DNA of 64,000 bases from Methanococcoides sp. AM1 (lineage in GTDB: Archaea; Halobacteriota; Methanosarcinia; Methanosarcinales; Methanosarcinaceae): assembly GCF_900774055.1 (NCBI RefSeq), contig NZ_CAAGSW010000003.1:310001-374000 (forward strand), written 5' to 3'. Shown here in pieces: positions 54,320 through 64,000 of the stretch (its first letter is position 1; the number at the start of each line of letters is the position of its first letter). The position numbers and the translations under genes are program-made. A model generated the notes under the pieces. That model saw nothing but the letters and a program-made list of their open reading frames with translations, was not told the DNA's origin and did no database searches.

Positions 54320-56815
54320 TCATTCCTCATATTTAATTCTTGCAACACCCACGACCTTGTCGCCGGGTTTCACATTCATTATTTTAACACCCTGTGTGTT
54401 CCTGCCCTGTGCACGTATATCTTTCACAGGTATCCTGATGATTATGCCTTCTGAGCTGGTGACCATGACCTCATCGTCCTCATGAACGGCCTTCACATTT
54501 ATGACCGGGCCATTACGCAGGCTGGTAACTATGGTGATGACTCCCTGGCCACCTCTTCTCATGCCACGATATTCATCAAAGGTAGTACGCTTTCCATATC
54601 CGTGCTCGGTTATTGTAAGCAACTTGCTTTCCTCGTCAACGATGTCAAGGCTTACCACAACATCATCGCCTGCAAGTTTCATACCACGAACACCTCTTGC
54701 AGCTCTTCCCATTGAACGTACATCGTCCTCAGAGAACCTGATGGCCTTTCCATGCCTTGATACCATCATTATTTCCTTTGAACCGTCGGTAAGTGCTACA
54801 TTGACAAGCTCATCACCATCGTCAAGGTTGATAGCAATAATACCTGCCTTCCTGACATTGCTGAAATCAGACAACTGGGACTTCTTCACAGTACCAGATC
54901 TGGTAGCCATGAACAGGTATTTATCATCCTCGAATTCCTTTACAGGTATCATTGCAGTAACAGATTCGTTCTCTGCAAGTTCCAACAGGTTGACGATAGC
55001 CTTTCCCTTTGATTGCCTGCTTCCCTGTGGAATACCGTAGACCTTTTGCCAGTGTACCTTTCCACGGTTAGTGAAGAACATCAGGTAATTATGAGTGGAA
55101 GACACGAAGATATCCTCAACGAAATCCTCTTCCTTGGTCTCCATACCAATGACACCCTTTCCACCCCTGTGCTGCTGGGTGTAAGTGTCAATTGGCATCC
55201 TCTTAATATAACCGCTGTTTGTGATAGTTACAACAACATCTTCCTCAGGGATCAGATCCTCATCTTCGATCTCAACGTGGGAACTCATGATCGTTGTCCT
55301 GCGCTCATCTGCGAACTTGTCACGGATCTCCTGCAATTCTTCCTTGATGATGGTATATTTCCTTTCATCACTGGCAATGATCTCCTTTAGATCACCGATG
55401 AGCTTAATGAGTTCCTCATGCTCGTCCTCTATTTTTTGCCTTTCCAGTCCTGTCAGGCGCTGGAGGCGCATATCGAGGATAGCTTTTGCCTGTACCTCAT
55501 CCAGTCCGAACTTTTCCATCAGTCCGCTCTTTGCTTCATCAACGGTCTTAGAGCCACGGATAAGGCTGATAACTTCATCAATATGATCAAGTGCGATCAG
55601 CAGTCCCCTAAGTATATGTGCCTTCTCCTCAGCTTTTCTCAGGTCGTACTGGCAGCGCTTGAGGATAACTTCGATCCTGTGCTCCAGATAGATCTGAAGT
55701 ATTTCCTTGAGAGTAAGTTCCCTTGGAATACCGTCCACCAGTGCAAGATTAATGATACCAAAAGTTGTCTGCATCTGGGTGTGCTTGTAAAGCTGGTTCA
55801 GGATAACTTCAGGGTTCGTGTTCCTTGTAAGTTCAATAGAAACACGAATACCGTCTCTGTCAGACTCATCTCTGAGGTCAGAGATACCTACTATTTTTTT
55901 ATCCCTCACAAGTGCGGCAATGTTCTCGATAAGTTTTGCTTTATTGACCTGATAAGGTAGCTCCGTTACGACAATACGATTCTTGTCATGCTTCATTTCC
56001 TCGATGGAGGTCACTGCACGCAGCTTTATAGGACCACGTCCGGTCTCATATGCCGATCTGATACCCTGTTTCCCGAGGATCGTAGCGGCGGTCGGGAAGT
56101 CCGGTCCTTTGACTATTTCCATGAGCTCCGGGATCGTAACTTCAGGGTTTTCAATCAGTTTCAATGTGGCATCGATCACTTCACCAAGGTTGTGAGGTGC
56201 CATGTTAGTGGCCATTCCGACCGCAATACCGGTAGAACCGTTAATAAGAAGATTCGGAAGTTTCGCAGGAAGCACGGAAGGCTCCTTGAGGGAACCATCG
56301 TAGTTCGGCTTGTAGTCTACAGTTTCCTTATCGATGTCTGAGAGCATCTCGTTAGAGATACGGTCCATACGGACCTCAGTGTATCGCATTGCTGCTGCTG
56401 AATCACCATCAATAGAACCGAAGTTTCCCTGACCATCAATGAGTGGATATCTTAAGGAAAAGTCCTGCACCATTCTCACAAGGGAATCATAAACTGCAGT
56501 ATCACCATGTGGGTGGTATTTACCAAGAACGTCTCCCACTACACGGGCGGACTTCTTGTAGGCTTTATCTGATGTTATTCCCGCTTCCTTCATGGCATAC
56601 AAGATACGCCTGTGTACGGGCTTGAGACCGTCACGTGCATCAGGTAATGCCCTTCCCACAATAACGCTCATTGCATAATCGATATACGAGTTCTTCATCT
56701 CGTCCTGTATCAACACAGGTACGACCCTTTCGCCTGTATCGGTAGGCCGGATGTCCAGAGGTGCTTCATCTTCTGGCTGTACGTCTGTAGGCTCATTATT
56801 CATATTATCTGCCAT
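54320..56815 (-). CDS. gyrA: DNA gyrase subunit A
   Basis: An 831-aa GyrA with catalytic Tyr145 ([10 protein letters not shown]), the [26 protein letters not shown] and [13 protein letters not shown] segments, and a C-terminal beta-pinwheel including the GyrA-box-like QHRGGKG (about 548-554). It breaks and rejoins DNA, introducing negative supercoils with GyrB. Bacterial-type gyrase was acquired by the Methanosarcinales lineage and related archaea. GAGGTGA 6 nt before the ATG, 11 bp behind gyrB. Confidence 0.97.
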   Translation of the reverse strand: MADNMNNEPTDVQPEDEAPLDIRPTDTGERVVPVLIQDEMKNSYIDYAMSVIVGRALPDARDGLKPVHRRILYAMKEAGITSDKAYKKSARVVGDVLGKYHPHGDTAVYDSLVRMVQDFSLRYPLIDGQGNFGSIDGDSAAAMRYTEVRMDRISNEMLSDIDKETVDYKPNYDGSLKEPSVLPAKLPNLLINGSTGIAVGMATNMAPHNLGEVIDATLKLIENPEVTIPELMEIVKGPDFPTAATILGKQGIRSAYETGRGPIKLRAVTSIEEMKHDKNRIVVTELPYQVNKAKLIENIAALVRDKKIVGISDLRDESDRDGIRVSIELTRNTNPEVILNQLYKHTQMQTTFGIINLALVDGIPRELTLKEILQIYLEHRIEVILKRCQYDLRKAEEKAHILRGLLIALDHIDEVISLIRGSKTVDEAKSGLMEKFGLDEVQAKAILDMRLQRLTGLERQKIEDEHEELIKLIGDLKEIIASDERKYTIIKEELQEIRDKFADERRTTIMSSHVEIEDEDLIPEEDVVVTITNSGYIKRMPIDTYTQQHRGGKGVIGMETKEEDFVEDIFVSSTHNYLMFFTNRGKVHWQKVYGIPQGSRQSKGKAIVNLLELAENESVTAMIPVKEFEDDKYLFMATRSGTVKKSQLSDFSNVRKAGIIAINLDDGDELVNVALTDGSKEIMMVSRHGKAIRFSEDDVRSMGRAARGVRGMKLAGDDVVVSLDIVDEESKLLTITEHGYGKRTTFDEYRGMRRGGQGVITIVTSLRNGPVINVKAVHEDDEVMVTSSEGIIIRIPVKDIRAQGRNTQGVKIMNVKPGDKVVGVARIKYEE

Positions 56816-56826
56816 CTTATCTCACC

Positions 56827-58758
<1,932 letters not shown>

Positions 58759-58888
58759 TTAGCTCTTAAATAAAATCATTTATCCCGTAAATGATATTTG
58801 TAGATGAAAAGTCAGTATGAATTAATTTAGTTTCAATTTACCAGATATTGTTTTTTATCTAAATAATTTGGTCTTATTATGCATTACA

Positions 58889-58899
58889 GGTATATAAAT
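58889..58899 (-). promoter_or_regulatory. TATA box of the gyrBA operon (predicted)
   Basis: On the minus strand TTTATATAC, about 160 bp upstream of the gyrB start, is the best TATA-box match in the 300-bp gap. The leader would be about 130 nt; a second promoter nearer the gene is possible. No other gene-like sequence is seen between 58747 and 59039. Confidence 0.35.
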
Positions 58900-59039
58900 G
58901 TATGATTAGCAATTGGGTTTAATCAGGAACCAAATTGTAAAAATATCGGATATATCGGAATAGTGCCAATACCGATACAATGAAGCAAATAAGAGGAAAT
59001 AATCTGAAGTTAACAATTTAAATCTTACATTAGAGAACC

Positions 59040-59648
59040 TTAAGCAGTTTGCTGTAATATCTCAGTATCTGCCAAACTCCAGACGACCTCTCCATTGAAC
59101 TTATAATCAACCGGCTCTATTACACGAGGAGACCTTAAAAGCCAACCCTTAATGTTCTCACAATAGTTATCTTCGCGATTCAAGTGACGTCTTTGGTCAA
59201 GTTTGAAATGAAAATCCGATTCATATTCCATACATTCGACCAGGTTTGCGGTCCCGATTATCATTCCAGTGGGCAGATCATCAAATAGGTCAGCAGGAAC
59301 ATCGCAGTTCTCATTCACCCATTTCAGGTCCTTTTTGCGAACAGGTGCTCTGCTCGCATAGATCGCTATCGTTCCCCGGATAGAAGTATTCTTCGAACGT
59401 ATGTCTATATTTTTTAGCCCATGTATTACCAGTGATGCCCATGGCTGCCTTATCGCAAGTACATGTATCTTCGGATATGGTAATGCATGCTCGTCCCCCA
59501 TGTCAATACCGCATTCGAAAAGCGTGGTCTGCTGATGTGTGGAAGGTAAGAAACGATCAAAATAAGTTGGTTCTTTTGGAACAACAGAAACTTCCCATTT
59601 TTCAGGAAATCTGATGTCTGCTTTTGTGGGTGTCTGCTCTTGAACCAT
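59040..59648 (-). CDS. ASCH-domain protein
   Basis: A 202-aa protein. Residues about 60-175 are an ASCH domain (HVLAIRQPWASLVIHGLKNIDIRSKN, then GTIAIYASRAPVRKKDL, MIIGTANLVECMEY), a PUA-like RNA-binding fold. ASCH proteins act in RNA recognition, as co-activators, or as RNA/amidohydrolases (as in YqfB). The first 55 residues are a poorly conserved tail. The role is unknown. GGAT-type site before the ATG. Confidence 0.82.
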   Translation of the reverse strand: MVQEQTPTKADIRFPEKWEVSVVPKEPTYFDRFLPSTHQQTTLFECGIDMGDEHALPYPKIHVLAIRQPWASLVIHGLKNIDIRSKNTSIRGTIAIYASRAPVRKKDLKWVNENCDVPADLFDDLPTGMIIGTANLVECMEYESDFHFKLDQRRHLNREDNYCENIKGWLLRSPRVIEPVDYKFNGEVVWSLADTEILQQTA

Positions 59649-59723
59649 CTTATTTATCCATATTGATTGTTATATAAATAATTTTATGTGGAACAGTGCG
59701 CTGCAGCCTTCTTCATAAATAGG

Positions 59724-59990
59724 TCTATTTTGAGATCTGAAGGTAATCGTTTTGGCCAACATGAACTCAATGCAGAGATATTGAATGACAATCCTGATGC
59801 TCTCTGAAATAGAGAAATCATAGATGTCCATCATGTTTCGGAGATTGGGAAACCTTTACTTCGGTTTCCAAGTGGATTCGTTGTGAGTGGTGGATTAGAC
59901 TTTAAAGGGAAAGTCATTCACCATCTTAATGTAGTAAGTTCTAGCCTACATCAAAAGTTTTATAGTTGCATTAATTATATCCTAAAGTAG
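59724..59990 (+). pseudogene. Gene remnant with an in-frame stop
   Basis: A frame of about 88 codons is interrupted by a single TGA (59805-59807) and ends in TAG (59988-59990). The translated text is protein-like on both sides (RSEGNRFGQHELNAEILNDN before; EIGKPLLRFPSGFVVSGGLD after). No start codon fits the beginning. Methanosarcinales read UAG as pyrrolysine in some genes, but UGA is a stop, so the reading frame is broken. No family recognised; it ends 16 bp before the next gene. Confidence 0.35.
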
Positions 59991-60006
59991 CAAGGAGTGA
60001 AAACGT

Positions 60007-60513
60007 ATGAAACGAACACTTTTACTTATCGTCCTGGTGTTGATACTAATATCAATAGATACCGCATCAGCCTTAGTCACAAAAGAAGCAGATAATCTGC
60101 AATATCAAGTGAACCACTCTGACACTATTATAGTCGGAAAGGTAGTGGACCGTGATATTATCGGTTTTACAATAGAAATTGAAGAGTGCCTAAAGAACCC
60201 ACAACCGACTGAAAATATAACAGTTACATCATTTAATGGCTTTGGTGTTCCACAAGACGATGTGCATTTTAATATGAATGAAACCGTAATCTTAATGCTT
60301 CGAAAAGATACATTGGATGAAAGTATGTTTCGTGTAGTATCTGAATCTTATGGAAAACACCCAGTATCTAATAAAGACGAAATTGTCAAAGCAATAGAAT
60401 TTGAAAAAGAAACAAATGAAGAGATGGCAAGCAATGAGATCCCATTTATCGGACTTGCTGGTATGTCAATTGCCGTGTCAAGTGCTTTTTTGTTGTTAAG
60501 GAAATATGATTGA
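60007..60513 (+). CDS. Membrane-anchored surface protein of unknown function
   Basis: A 168-aa protein with a signal peptide (residues 1-23, LLLIVLVLILISIDTASA) and a C-terminal membrane helix (about 145-163, IPFIGLAGMSIAVSSAFLLL) followed by RKYD. The exterior ~115 residues include DTIIVGKVVDRDI and ETVILMLRKDTLDESMFRVV and three to four N-x-S/T sites. AAGGAGTG 7 nt before the ATG. No family known. Probably anchored to the cell surface; a terminator hairpin follows. Confidence 0.6.
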   Translation: MKRTLLLIVLVLILISIDTASALVTKEADNLQYQVNHSDTIIVGKVVDRDIIGFTIEIEECLKNPQPTENITVTSFNGFGVPQDDVHFNMNETVILMLRKDTLDESMFRVVSESYGKHPVSNKDEIVKAIEFEKETNEEMASNEIPFIGLAGMSIAVSSAFLLLRKYD

Positions 60514-60535
60514 GATCATTTCTAATATGATGAAT

Positions 60536-60563
60536 GGGTGGAATCATCCACTCCTATTTTTTT
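60536..60563 (+). terminator. Terminator between two small surface-protein genes
   Basis: GTGGA-ATCA-TCCAC with one more pair on each side, followed by CTATTTTTTT. Confidence 0.75.
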
Positions 60564-60581
60564 AATGAGGGGGGTAAATTA

Positions 60582-60908
60582 ATGAATTTCGAATTAAAGA
60601 TGTTGATTGGGAGTCTATTTCTATTAGCTCTAGTTTTTTTTAGCTTTATATATCAGCCAGGTGCTGGATTATATGTGGCTGCTTACGAAGTAAACGAAAC
60701 CCCACCAAATTACATAGAAGTTACCATGGAAGAACTGGATGAGTATCCGTATATTAAAAAGGCTGTAATGCAACCAGGTAAAGAGATCAAAGTACCCACG
60801 AAAGAACAAATGGATGTAACTTCTTACAGAATATTTCGAGAAAGTGAATCAGATTGTATCAAAATCAATGATACGTATTATTGTCTAAGTCTAACCTTCG
60901 CTGATTGA
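60582..60908 (+). CDS. Membrane-anchored small protein of unknown function
   Basis: A 108-aa protein. ATG at 60582 (MNFELKML) follows a GGGGGG site; the longer frame is rejected. One N-terminal helix (about 7-24, IGSLFLLALVFFSFIY), then an acidic soluble part with a cysteine pair in SDCIKINDTYYCLSLTFAD that could form a disulfide outside the cell. Not recognised. Neighbour of another small surface protein. Confidence 0.6.
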   Translation: MNFELKMLIGSLFLLALVFFSFIYQPGAGLYVAAYEVNETPPNYIEVTMEELDEYPYIKKAVMQPGKEIKVPTKEQMDVTSYRIFRESESDCIKINDTYYCLSLTFAD

Positions 60909-60998
60909 TCTTATTTTCTGCTATAATTCTTATCCGGATATCTTCTTTTCCAATAGTTAGCTATATTTACATGGATGCAATTTAGAGTACAAGAATAG

Positions 60999-61007
60999 TT
61001 TATATAC
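60999..61007 (+). promoter_or_regulatory. TATA box of aspS
   Basis: AGTTTATATAC lies about 70 bp before the aspS ATG; the leader would be about 45 nt and contains AGCG-N8-CGCT and the ribosome site AAGGTGA. Confidence 0.5.
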
Positions 61008-61075
61008 TAACAGGCTTATCAAAAGCGTCATAAAGCGCTATACATATCATTTTGATAACTTTGTAAGGTGAATAT

Positions 61076-62407
61076 ATGTCATTAGAAAACCCAAGAACAC
61101 ATTATACCTCACAGATCGATCCGGAGAAGGTCGGAGATGAGAAGGTCACCGTCTGCGGATGGGTACATGAAGTAAGAGACCTTGGCGGTATCTGCTTCCT
61201 GGTTGTCCGTGACCGCGAAGGAAGGGCACAGGTCACACTTGTCAAGAAGAAGATCGACAAGGAGATCTTTGATACTGCAAGAAAGCTGGTGCGTGAGTCA
61301 ATCGTGGCTGTGACCGGTTTCGCAAAGCCTGAAGGAAAGGCTCCAAATGGCTATGAGATCATCCCTGAAGAGATCGTTGTCCTCAACGAGGCTGAATCAC
61401 CACTTCCAATGGACACCACCGGAAAGGTAGATGCTGAACTTGACACACGTCTTGATTCCAGGTTCATTGACCTTAGACGTGAAAAGACCACAGCGATATT
61501 CAAGATAAGGCATGAGGTACTTCGTGCAGTAAGGAATTTCCTGTCTGAAGAAGGTTTTATCGAGACATCAAGCCCGAAGGTCGTTGCAACAGCTACCGAG
61601 GGTGGTACATCTCTTTTCCCTATCACATACTTTGACAGGGAAGCATTCCTGAACCAGAGTCCACAGCTGTTCAAGCAGATCCTTATGTCCGGCGGACTTG
61701 ACAGGGTCTTCGAGATCGGTCCTATCTTCAGGGCAGAAGAGCACGACACCCGCAGGCACCTTAATGAAGCTACATCCATCGATATCGAGGCAAGTTTCGT
61801 AGACCACTTTGAGGTCATGGAGATCCTCGAGAACATGATCGCTTACGTCTATGAGCAGGTCATCGAGAACGAGGCAGCTTCCCTTGAGAACCTTGGAATT
61901 GAGCTCGAAGTTCCAAAGACGCCTTTCATGAAGATCCCATACAGTGAAGCTATTGACATCGTCAATGCTAAGGGTGAGGAAATGATCGAATGGGGCGGGG
62001 ATCTTGGTACCGTTGCAGAGCACACCATTGGTGAGCATGTATTCAAGGAAACCGGAGAATCACACTATTTCATCACTGACTGGCCAACCGAGATCAAGCC
62101 ATTCTATGCTATGCCTTATGAGAACGACCCATTGATATCCAAGTCATTTGATATGATGCACAGGACAATGGAGCTTTCCTCCGGTGCACAGCGTATTCAC
62201 CTGCATGACATGCTTAAGGAAAGGATCGAATCCCAGGGACTTAATCCTGATGGCTTTGACTTCTACCTGCGTGCATTCAAGTATGGTATGCCACCACACT
62301 CCGGATGGGGTGTCGGTTGTGAGCGTCTTGTTATGACAATGCTTGGTGTTGAGAATATTCGCGATACTGTTCTGTTCCCAAGGGACAGGAAGCGACTGTC
62401 ACCTTAA
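61076..62407 (+). CDS. aspS: Aspartyl-tRNA synthetase (archaeal type)
   Basis: A 443-aa class IIb synthetase: N-terminal OB-fold anticodon-binding domain ([31 protein letters not shown]), motif 2 [27 protein letters not shown] and motif 3 [34 protein letters not shown]. It attaches aspartate to tRNA-Asp. Archaeal length without the bacterial GAD insert. Whether it also charges tRNA-Asn cannot be seen. Its stop codon is buried in a terminator hairpin and rpiA follows 39 bp later. Confidence 0.96.
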   Translation: MSLENPRTHYTSQIDPEKVGDEKVTVCGWVHEVRDLGGICFLVVRDREGRAQVTLVKKKIDKEIFDTARKLVRESIVAVTGFAKPEGKAPNGYEIIPEEIVVLNEAESPLPMDTTGKVDAELDTRLDSRFIDLRREKTTAIFKIRHEVLRAVRNFLSEEGFIETSSPKVVATATEGGTSLFPITYFDREAFLNQSPQLFKQILMSGGLDRVFEIGPIFRAEEHDTRRHLNEATSIDIEASFVDHFEVMEILENMIAYVYEQVIENEAASLENLGIELEVPKTPFMKIPYSEAIDIVNAKGEEMIEWGGDLGTVAEHTIGEHVFKETGESHYFITDWPTEIKPFYAMPYENDPLISKSFDMMHRTMELSSGAQRIHLHDMLKERIESQGLNPDGFDFYLRAFKYGMPPHSGWGVGCERLVMTMLGVENIRDTVLFPRDRKRLSP

Positions 62408-62420
62408 AGGTGGCAGTTTT
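62396..62420 (+). terminator. Terminator over the aspS stop codon
   Basis: CTGTCACCTT/AAAGGTGGCAG forms a 9-10-bp stem, with the TAA stop in it, followed by TTTT. The T run is short, so readthrough into rpiA is possible. Confidence 0.65.
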
Positions 62421-62452
62421 CATCATTTATTTTCCAGCAGAAGGGAATGAAA

Positions 62453-63148
62453 ATGAAAGAAAGAAATGCAAATGCATCAAGTACTGAGAAGCAGGCAGCA
62501 GGTATTGCAGCAGCTGATCTTGTGAAGGACGGCATGGTAATCGGTCTTGGAACCGGCTCTACTACAGCTTTTGCTATTGCAGAGGTTGGAAGACGTGTAA
62601 GGGAAGAAGGCTTGAACGTTCTTGCAGTTGTTACATCCTATCAGGCTGAAATGCTTGCTATTGAAGCAGGTGTGCCACTTACAAGCCTCGCTGAGCACCC
62701 TGTGCTTGACCTTGCTATCGATGGTGCGGATCAGGTCGATGCTAACCTGAACGTAATCAAGGGCGGCGGTGCAGCACACACTCGTGAGAAGGTCGTTGCT
62801 CATTCAGCAAAACGCTTTGTTGTGGTCGCAGATGATTCCAAGATGAGCGAGAAACTTGAGCACTTCGTGCCTGTAGAAGTACTTCCATATGCAAGGGAAC
62901 TTGTGAAAAAGCAGATGATCGAACTTGGCGGTGTCCCTGTAATAAGAATGGCATCCCGCAAGGACGGTCCTGTTATCTCCGATAACGGAAATGTCATCAT
63001 GGATGTTGAATTCGGCACCATTGAGGACCCCGCAGAACTCTACCAGAGGCTGTCCACATGCGTGGGTGTTGTAGAACACGGTCTTTTCCTGAACACCAAC
63101 GAGGTTTATGTTGGCAGGAAAGGCGGCGCTGTTGAGATCATAAAATAA
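62453..63148 (+). CDS. rpiA: Ribose 5-phosphate isomerase A
   Basis: A 231-aa RpiA; ATG at 62453 is better spaced from AAGGGA than the ATG at 62447. Signature [60 protein letters not shown] and [10 protein letters not shown], with the catalytic Asp/Glu/Lys set. It interconverts ribulose and ribose 5-phosphate for nucleotide and PLP synthesis. Followed by a strong terminator. Probably read from its own or the aspS promoter. Confidence 0.96.
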   Translation: MKERNANASSTEKQAAGIAAADLVKDGMVIGLGTGSTTAFAIAEVGRRVREEGLNVLAVVTSYQAEMLAIEAGVPLTSLAEHPVLDLAIDGADQVDANLNVIKGGGAAHTREKVVAHSAKRFVVVADDSKMSEKLEHFVPVEVLPYARELVKKQMIELGGVPVIRMASRKDGPVISDNGNVIMDVEFGTIEDPAELYQRLSTCVGVVEHGLFLNTNEVYVGRKGGAVEIIK

Positions 63149-63167
63149 TCGTCGTATTACAATTTCC

Positions 63168-63217
63168 AATGCGTGGTCCTTTAAGATATATTCAGGACCT
63201 GCATTGTGCTTTTTTTA
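63168..63217 (+). terminator. Terminator of rpiA
   Basis: AATGC-GT-GGTCCT and AGGACC-T-GCATT form an 11-bp stem around an internal mismatch, followed by TTTTTTTATTTTT. Confidence 0.85.
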
Positions 63218-63259
63218 TTTTTGGATTTTGATCGATAATATATTGACATATAAGATTGA

Positions 63260-64000
63260 TCAAAAACTTTTGATCACCATTTCTTTCAATGATTCTTCGA
63301 TATTAAAGATCTCATCCATATTCTCGGCTAAGAGTATAACAGCAAAATCTCCGGATAACGACAATGTATCACAGCTAAAAGGAAATACGGAATTTAATTT
63401 TTTGCCATCATAAAGTACTGGTTCAATACGTTCAGTTAGCTCAAGAAATGAACATGCTGTTGTTTTGATCTTTATAAATTTCCAGTATGGAACGGGGGAA
63501 AACAATTCTTTAATGTTATCTACGATCATGCTTACATAAGAGGAACCGTTAAAACGAGCATTATTTTCAACAGGAAATATACCATCATCCGATACAATAT
63601 AATCTATACCGACTACACCCCGATATCCGAATTCAGCCATATTAGTTACAATTTTTGCAGATGTTTTTGTAATGCAATTTAAAGTATCTGCTGATGCATT
63701 TGCTTCTTTGAGAGTCCCAACGTGTACCATCCCCCTTTCGCATATTTGATCTCGCATGCCAAGTGAATTTATATTTCCATCTCTGCTGATCGCCAACTGA
63801 TCATTCGGAGAAGAAGAAACATTCAGAAAAGGCTCAATGATAACAGATCTTTCACCGCTAACTGCGATTTCGTGATATATTTCAGAAATATCATTGCCTT
63901 TCGTTTTGTATAACGACATACCGGCTTCACCCAAAGTACCGCGAATAATAACAGTTTCGCAGGTTGACAGATATTCGTTAATGATGTTTTCCAGATCTGT
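63260..64000 (-). CDS. ATP-grasp family protein, C-terminal part (partial)
   Basis: The minus-strand frame is open across the right edge (first codon at 64000). The 246 residues seen are the C-terminal portion of an ATP-grasp enzyme: TVIIRGTLGEAGMSLYK (nucleotide-binding strand with a glycine loop), SVIIEPFLN, YRGVVGIDYIVSDDGIFPVENNARFNGSSYV (metal- and phosphate-binding Asp/Glu/Asn). Such enzymes ligate a carboxylate to an amine or thiol using ATP. Which substrate, and the N-terminal domain, lie outside the window. Convergent with rpiA across two terminators. Confidence 0.75.
   Translation of the reverse strand, partial: TDLENIINEYLSTCETVIIRGTLGEAGMSLYKTKGNDISEIYHEIAVSGERSVIIEPFLNVSSSPNDQLAISRDGNINSLGMRDQICERGMVHVGTLKEANASADTLNCITKTSAKIVTNMAEFGYRGVVGIDYIVSDDGIFPVENNARFNGSSYVSMIVDNIKELFSPVPYWKFIKIKTTACSFLELTERIEPVLYDGKKLNSVFPFSCDTLSLSGDFAVILLAENMDEIFNIEESLKEMVIKSF

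Noticed and set aside
59805-59990. Recoding (selenocysteine or pyrrolysine) to explain the broken frame
   Set aside because: UGA-Sec is not used in Methanosarcinales and the UAG sits at the natural end; no PYLIS/SECIS-like structure or known family supports recoding.

Overview
The window reads as chromosome of a methanogenic archaeon of the family Methanosarcinaceae, most likely a low-GC, cold-tolerant methylotroph of the Methanococcoides/Methanolobus type. The evidence is archaeal eIF1A, archaeal-type AspRS, a DUF2551 protein, a stand-alone TRAM protein, an F420-dependent sulfite reductase (Fsr), F390-synthetase-like and 2-oxoacid:ferredoxin oxidoreductase genes, a PGF-CTERM surface protein, archaeal TATA-type promoters and bacterial-type gyrase (typical of this family). 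No rRNA, CRISPR array, intact IS or prophage was seen. The only confident RNA gene is one tRNA-Gln(CTG), whose stems carry two mismatches.

Layout. 0-5 kb: end of an Hsp20-like gene, then on the minus strand an extracytoplasmic redox operon (TlpA-like lipoprotein, CcdA, DUF3179) and a YyaL/SPATA20-type thioredoxin-fold protein. 4.8-7.3 kb: a decayed island with a truncated GlnQ-like ATPase, a probable transposase scrap and about 2 kb of very AT-rich DNA holding palindromes, including a nested 122-nt inverted repeat. 7.3-12 kb: small accessory genes (zinc ribbon, DUF2551, tRNA-Gln, NYN/OST-HTH protein, a 40-aa seed-maturation-like protein, a NrdD-tail-like zinc protein). 12-14.4 kb: arsM beside a tetraether-synthase-family radical SAM gene. 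15-22.5 kb: TRAM, eIF1A, SufCB and a four-gene osmoprotectant ABC transporter. 22.6-27.7 kb: a NosD-repeat surface protein and a MrfA-like helicase with C-terminal TPRs.

27.8-35.6 kb is the most system-like stretch: two DUF169 proteins, a NifX-type protein, Fsr, a cation-diffusion facilitator fused to a NifX domain, and two ferredoxin-carrying MinD ATPases around a CGGC protein. It looks like a metal/Fe-S/sulfur-handling module. 35.6-41.5 kb: nadA, CopZ, a three-HMA CopA and a secreted beta-sandwich protein. 41.6-46.8 kb: a cupin regulator, an acyl-CoA synthetase and a three-gene 2-oxoacid:ferredoxin oxidoreductase, which together could turn (branched) acids into 2-oxoacids. 46.8-52.7 kb: small membrane protein, GNAT, ABC1/UbiB kinase, F390-synthetase/PaaK-like ligase, a strong structured-RNA candidate (50883-50987), a PNPOx-like flavoprotein and a methyltransferase. 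52.7-58.7 kb, minus strand: pdxS-pdxT and gyrB-gyrA. 59-64 kb: ASCH protein, a pseudogene, two small surface proteins, aspS, rpiA and a partial ATP-grasp gene.

Many starts were set by a visible Shine-Dalgarno sequence and so differ from the longest open frame. All family assignments come from reading the sequence; no search was run.
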